Positions 37,731-37,810 of a stretch of DNA of 37,810 bases are shown here, piece after piece. The DNA comes from an uncultured Clostridium sp. GTDB lineage: Bacteria > Bacillota > Clostridia > Lachnospirales > Lachnospiraceae. The notes under the pieces were generated by a model. It worked only from the letters and a program-made list of their open reading frames with translations, was not told where the DNA came from and did not search any database. The DNA lies in the NCBI GenBank assembly GCA_900543885.1, contig UQTA01000028.1, positions 1-37,810 on the forward strand, in the 5' to 3' direction. Positions within the stretch are counted from its first letter, which is position 1, and each line of letters begins with the position of its first letter. A program made the position numbers and the translations under genes.

Positions 37731-37810
37731 CTGCACAGCTTCTCGTTACATCTGTGCGTTCAGTTCGGACCAAAGTCCGCTCTGCCCGCACAGATGTCTC
37801 GAAGAGGCAG
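37731..37810. repeat. Large nested extragenic palindrome at the window end
   Basis: ACATCTGTGCG (37748-37758) pairs perfectly with CGCACAGATGT (37787-37797). Inside, CGGAC-4-GTCCG (37766-37779) forms a second hairpin. Outside, CTGC and CTTCTCG match CGAAGAGGCAG imperfectly, so the fold spans about 80 bases and reaches the window edge. It follows a terminator, lacks a coding frame and looks like a dispersed extragenic element. Confidence 0.6.

Overview
The window looks like a chromosomal segment of a gut-type Lachnospiraceae (Clostridia). This is inferred, not proven: moderate GC, strong AGGAGG-type ribosome sites, intrinsic terminators after many genes, Gram-positive envelope genes (YfhO, GtrA, L,D-transpeptidase, PdaA-type deacetylase, choline-binding-type repeats), fermentative iron alcohol dehydrogenases and an IS256 transposase start typical of that family. 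There are 34 gene calls, of which three are gene remnants and one is an edge-truncated transposase. No tRNA, rRNA or CRISPR array was seen.

Layout. 1-475: the 5' end of an IS256-type element cuts a YczE/YitT-like membrane gene. 550-4424: an AtoE-like carboxylate transporter, carbamate kinase and an NCS2 purine permease, probably the tail of a purine or ureide fermentation cluster, ended by a perfect hairpin. 4478-6882 (minus): an Fe-alcohol dehydrogenase and a LysR regulator. 7057-11426: ApbE lipoprotein, GtrA, YfhO. 11572-17444: argH, then sbcD-sbcC. 17568-19768: secreted L,D-transpeptidase, YkgJ-type cysteine cluster protein and a small anchored protein. 19807-22939: PdaA-type deacetylase, nitroreductase, GNAT, nagA. 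23011-23596: a scar where LysR and MATE remnants meet. 23543-24750 (minus): PnuC and a NimA-like flavoprotein behind a leader with its own promoter and terminator. 24950-25739 (minus): a Fic/VbhA-type toxin-antitoxin pair. 25900-27774 (minus): an RlmI-type methyltransferase and a TetR regulator. 28047-34117: a secreted repeat/CAP-like protein, an MMPL-type transporter, a large secreted coiled-coil protein and a second TetR regulator. 34453-37663: fucO and an NptA-type Na/phosphate transporter.

The most interesting signals are in the non-coding DNA. (1) The phosphate transporter has two mirror-image arrays of three hexamers with exact 11-bp period (Pho-box-like) around a very good promoter, flanked by two copies of a 22-bp AT-rich motif whose third copy lies 1.6 kb upstream. 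(2) fucO has a ~145-nt leader in which one strand can pair either with an upstream arm or with the ribosome-site region, a classic switch layout that I cannot match to a known riboswitch. (3) The NimA-like/pnuC operon has a promoter, a 10-bp hairpin and a 19-bp terminator all before its first start codon. (4) Both alcohol dehydrogenases carry Rex-like operators. None of these could be tested here; each needs covariation, binding or transcript data.
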